The notes beneath the pieces were generated by a model, which saw only the letters and a list, made by a program, of their open reading frames with translations, did not search any database and had not been told where the DNA came from. From JBCBSZ01 sp039818945 (lineage in GTDB: Bacteria; Actinomycetota; Acidimicrobiia; Acidimicrobiales; Poriferisodalaceae), in assembly GCA_039818945.1 (NCBI GenBank), contig JBCBSZ010000022.1, forward strand, positions 1 through 64,000: a stretch of 64,000 nt of DNA, given 5' to 3'. Position numbers and translations under genes: made by a program. Each line of letters starts with the position of its first letter. The stretch's first letter is position 1. Below, in pieces: positions 63,173 through 64,000 of the stretch.

Positions 63173-64000
63173 ATGCCGAAGAACATCCTCATCACGGGCG
63201 CGGCCAGCGGGTTCGGCAAGGGCGCAGCCCTCGAGCTCGCGCGCCGCGGTCACCACGTGATCGCCGGGGTGCAGATCACGCCACAGGTCACCGAGCTGCG
63301 CGCAGCGGCCGCCGACGAGGGCGTCGAGCTCGAGGTGATGGTGCTCGACATCACCGACGAGGGCGATCGCCGAGCTGCCTTCGCCCACGACGTCGACGTG
63401 CTCGTCAACAACGCGGGCATCATGGAGGGCGGGCCGGCCGCCGAGATCCCGATGGATCGGGTCCGCAAGAACTTCGAGGTGAACGTCTTCGGCACCCTGG
63501 CGATGGTCCAGGGCATCGCGCCGCAGATGGTCGCCCGCGGTTCGGGCAAGATCATCAACGTGAGCTCGATGGGCGGCCTGATCACCGTGCCGTTCGTGTC
63601 GATCTACACCGCCACCAAGCACGCCCTGGAGTCGATCACCGAGGGCCTGAGGTTCGAGCTGATGGGTACCGGCGTCGAGATCTGCACGATCAACCCGGGC
63701 GCCTACGGGACCGGGTTCAACGACCGCGGCGTGGAGACCATGTTCCGGTGGCTGGATCCGGCGAACAGCCTGACGCCCGCAGCGGTCTTCGAGGGCTTCA
63801 TGGCGAGCGGTGGTCTCGAGGACCAACTCGATCCTCAGGGGCTCGTCGACGCGCTCGTGGCGCTGGCGGAGGAGGAGGGATCGTCGTTCCGCAACGTCGT
63901 GCCGGCCGAGATCGTGCCGTGGATCAAGGCGATCCAGGAGACGACCTGGGAAGCCGGCCCCGACACGGTGCTGTTCGTCGACCCGTCGACGCTCGGGTGA
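63173..64000 (+). CDS. Short-chain dehydrogenase/reductase
   Basis: A 275-residue SDR ending at the last base of the window with TGA. ITGAASGFGKGAA is the cofactor motif, NNAGIM the NNAG element, IINVSSMGG and YTATK the active site (Ser, Tyr, Lys). The residues after strand 2 (GVQITPQ) lack the usual Arg, so cofactor choice is unclear. Follows the preceding SDR closely. Confidence 0.88.
   Translation: MPKNILITGAASGFGKGAALELARRGHHVIAGVQITPQVTELRAAAADEGVELEVMVLDITDEGDRRAAFAHDVDVLVNNAGIMEGGPAAEIPMDRVRKNFEVNVFGTLAMVQGIAPQMVARGSGKIINVSSMGGLITVPFVSIYTATKHALESITEGLRFELMGTGVEICTINPGAYGTGFNDRGVETMFRWLDPANSLTPAAVFEGFMASGGLEDQLDPQGLVDALVALAEEEGSSFRNVVPAEIVPWIKAIQETTWEAGPDTVLFVDPSTLG

Overview
The window looks like chromosome from a high-GC actinobacterium, most probably of the class Acidimicrobiia (Iamia/Ilumatobacter-like). 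The support is very high GC, frequent GTG starts, 4-bp ATGA/GTGA gene overlaps, F420/LLM oxidoreductases, SARP/BTAD, LAL-LuxR and DUF1990 families, and a secreted protein with GDGGVFAF-type repeats that are common in that class. No marker gene fixes the genus.

Layout. 0-3 kb: end of a cell-surface glycan cluster (membrane protein fragment, glycosyltransferase, sugar epimerase). 3-13 kb: housekeeping and singletons (thioesterase, methyltransferase, Thr-rich secreted protein, BTAD-NB-ARC regulator, MFS transporter, PPK2, Nudix). 13-18 kb: a catabolic unit in which a class III aminotransferase diverges from an RpiR regulator that is translationally coupled to a fused E1 alpha/beta dehydrogenase, then a VapBC pair. 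18-31 kb: mixed metabolism with three TetR/MocR-style control points, an amidohydrolase, SDR, enoyl-CoA hydratase, an LLM-nitrilase-lipoprotein run, cupins and a lipase-like hydrolase.

31.35-43.45 kb: a 12.06-kb integrative mobilizable element inserted in the 3' half of the initiator tRNA gene, bounded by 41-bp perfect direct repeats. It carries a tyrosine integrase (N-terminal domain cut off by an in-frame TAG), an AlpA/Xis-like HTH, a MobF relaxase-helicase, and three groups of probable defence or toxin genes: (i) nucleotidyltransferase, PPP-type phosphatase and DpnII/MboI-like nuclease; (ii) a TIM-barrel-like cysteine-motif protein beside an XRE regulator with its partner; (iii) a HipA-like kinase followed by a HIRAN protein and a 52-residue basic protein. 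It has no type IV secretion genes, so it would need a helper. These modules are the best candidates for an undescribed system.

43.5-44 kb: a scar outside the right end holding a frameshifted excisionase remnant and the first 42 codons of an ABC ATPase. 44-55 kb: an accessory block of membrane proteins, hydrolases and regulators (AraC, LAL-LuxR, NarL-type two-component system), with the palindrome TCACCCGGGTGA recurring at three promoters. 55-64 kb: a second LAL-LuxR paralogue, a MerR regulator facing a DoxX/monooxygenase fusion, a PadR-ABC operon and three short-chain dehydrogenases.

All functions are read from motifs and family memory; no database search was run.
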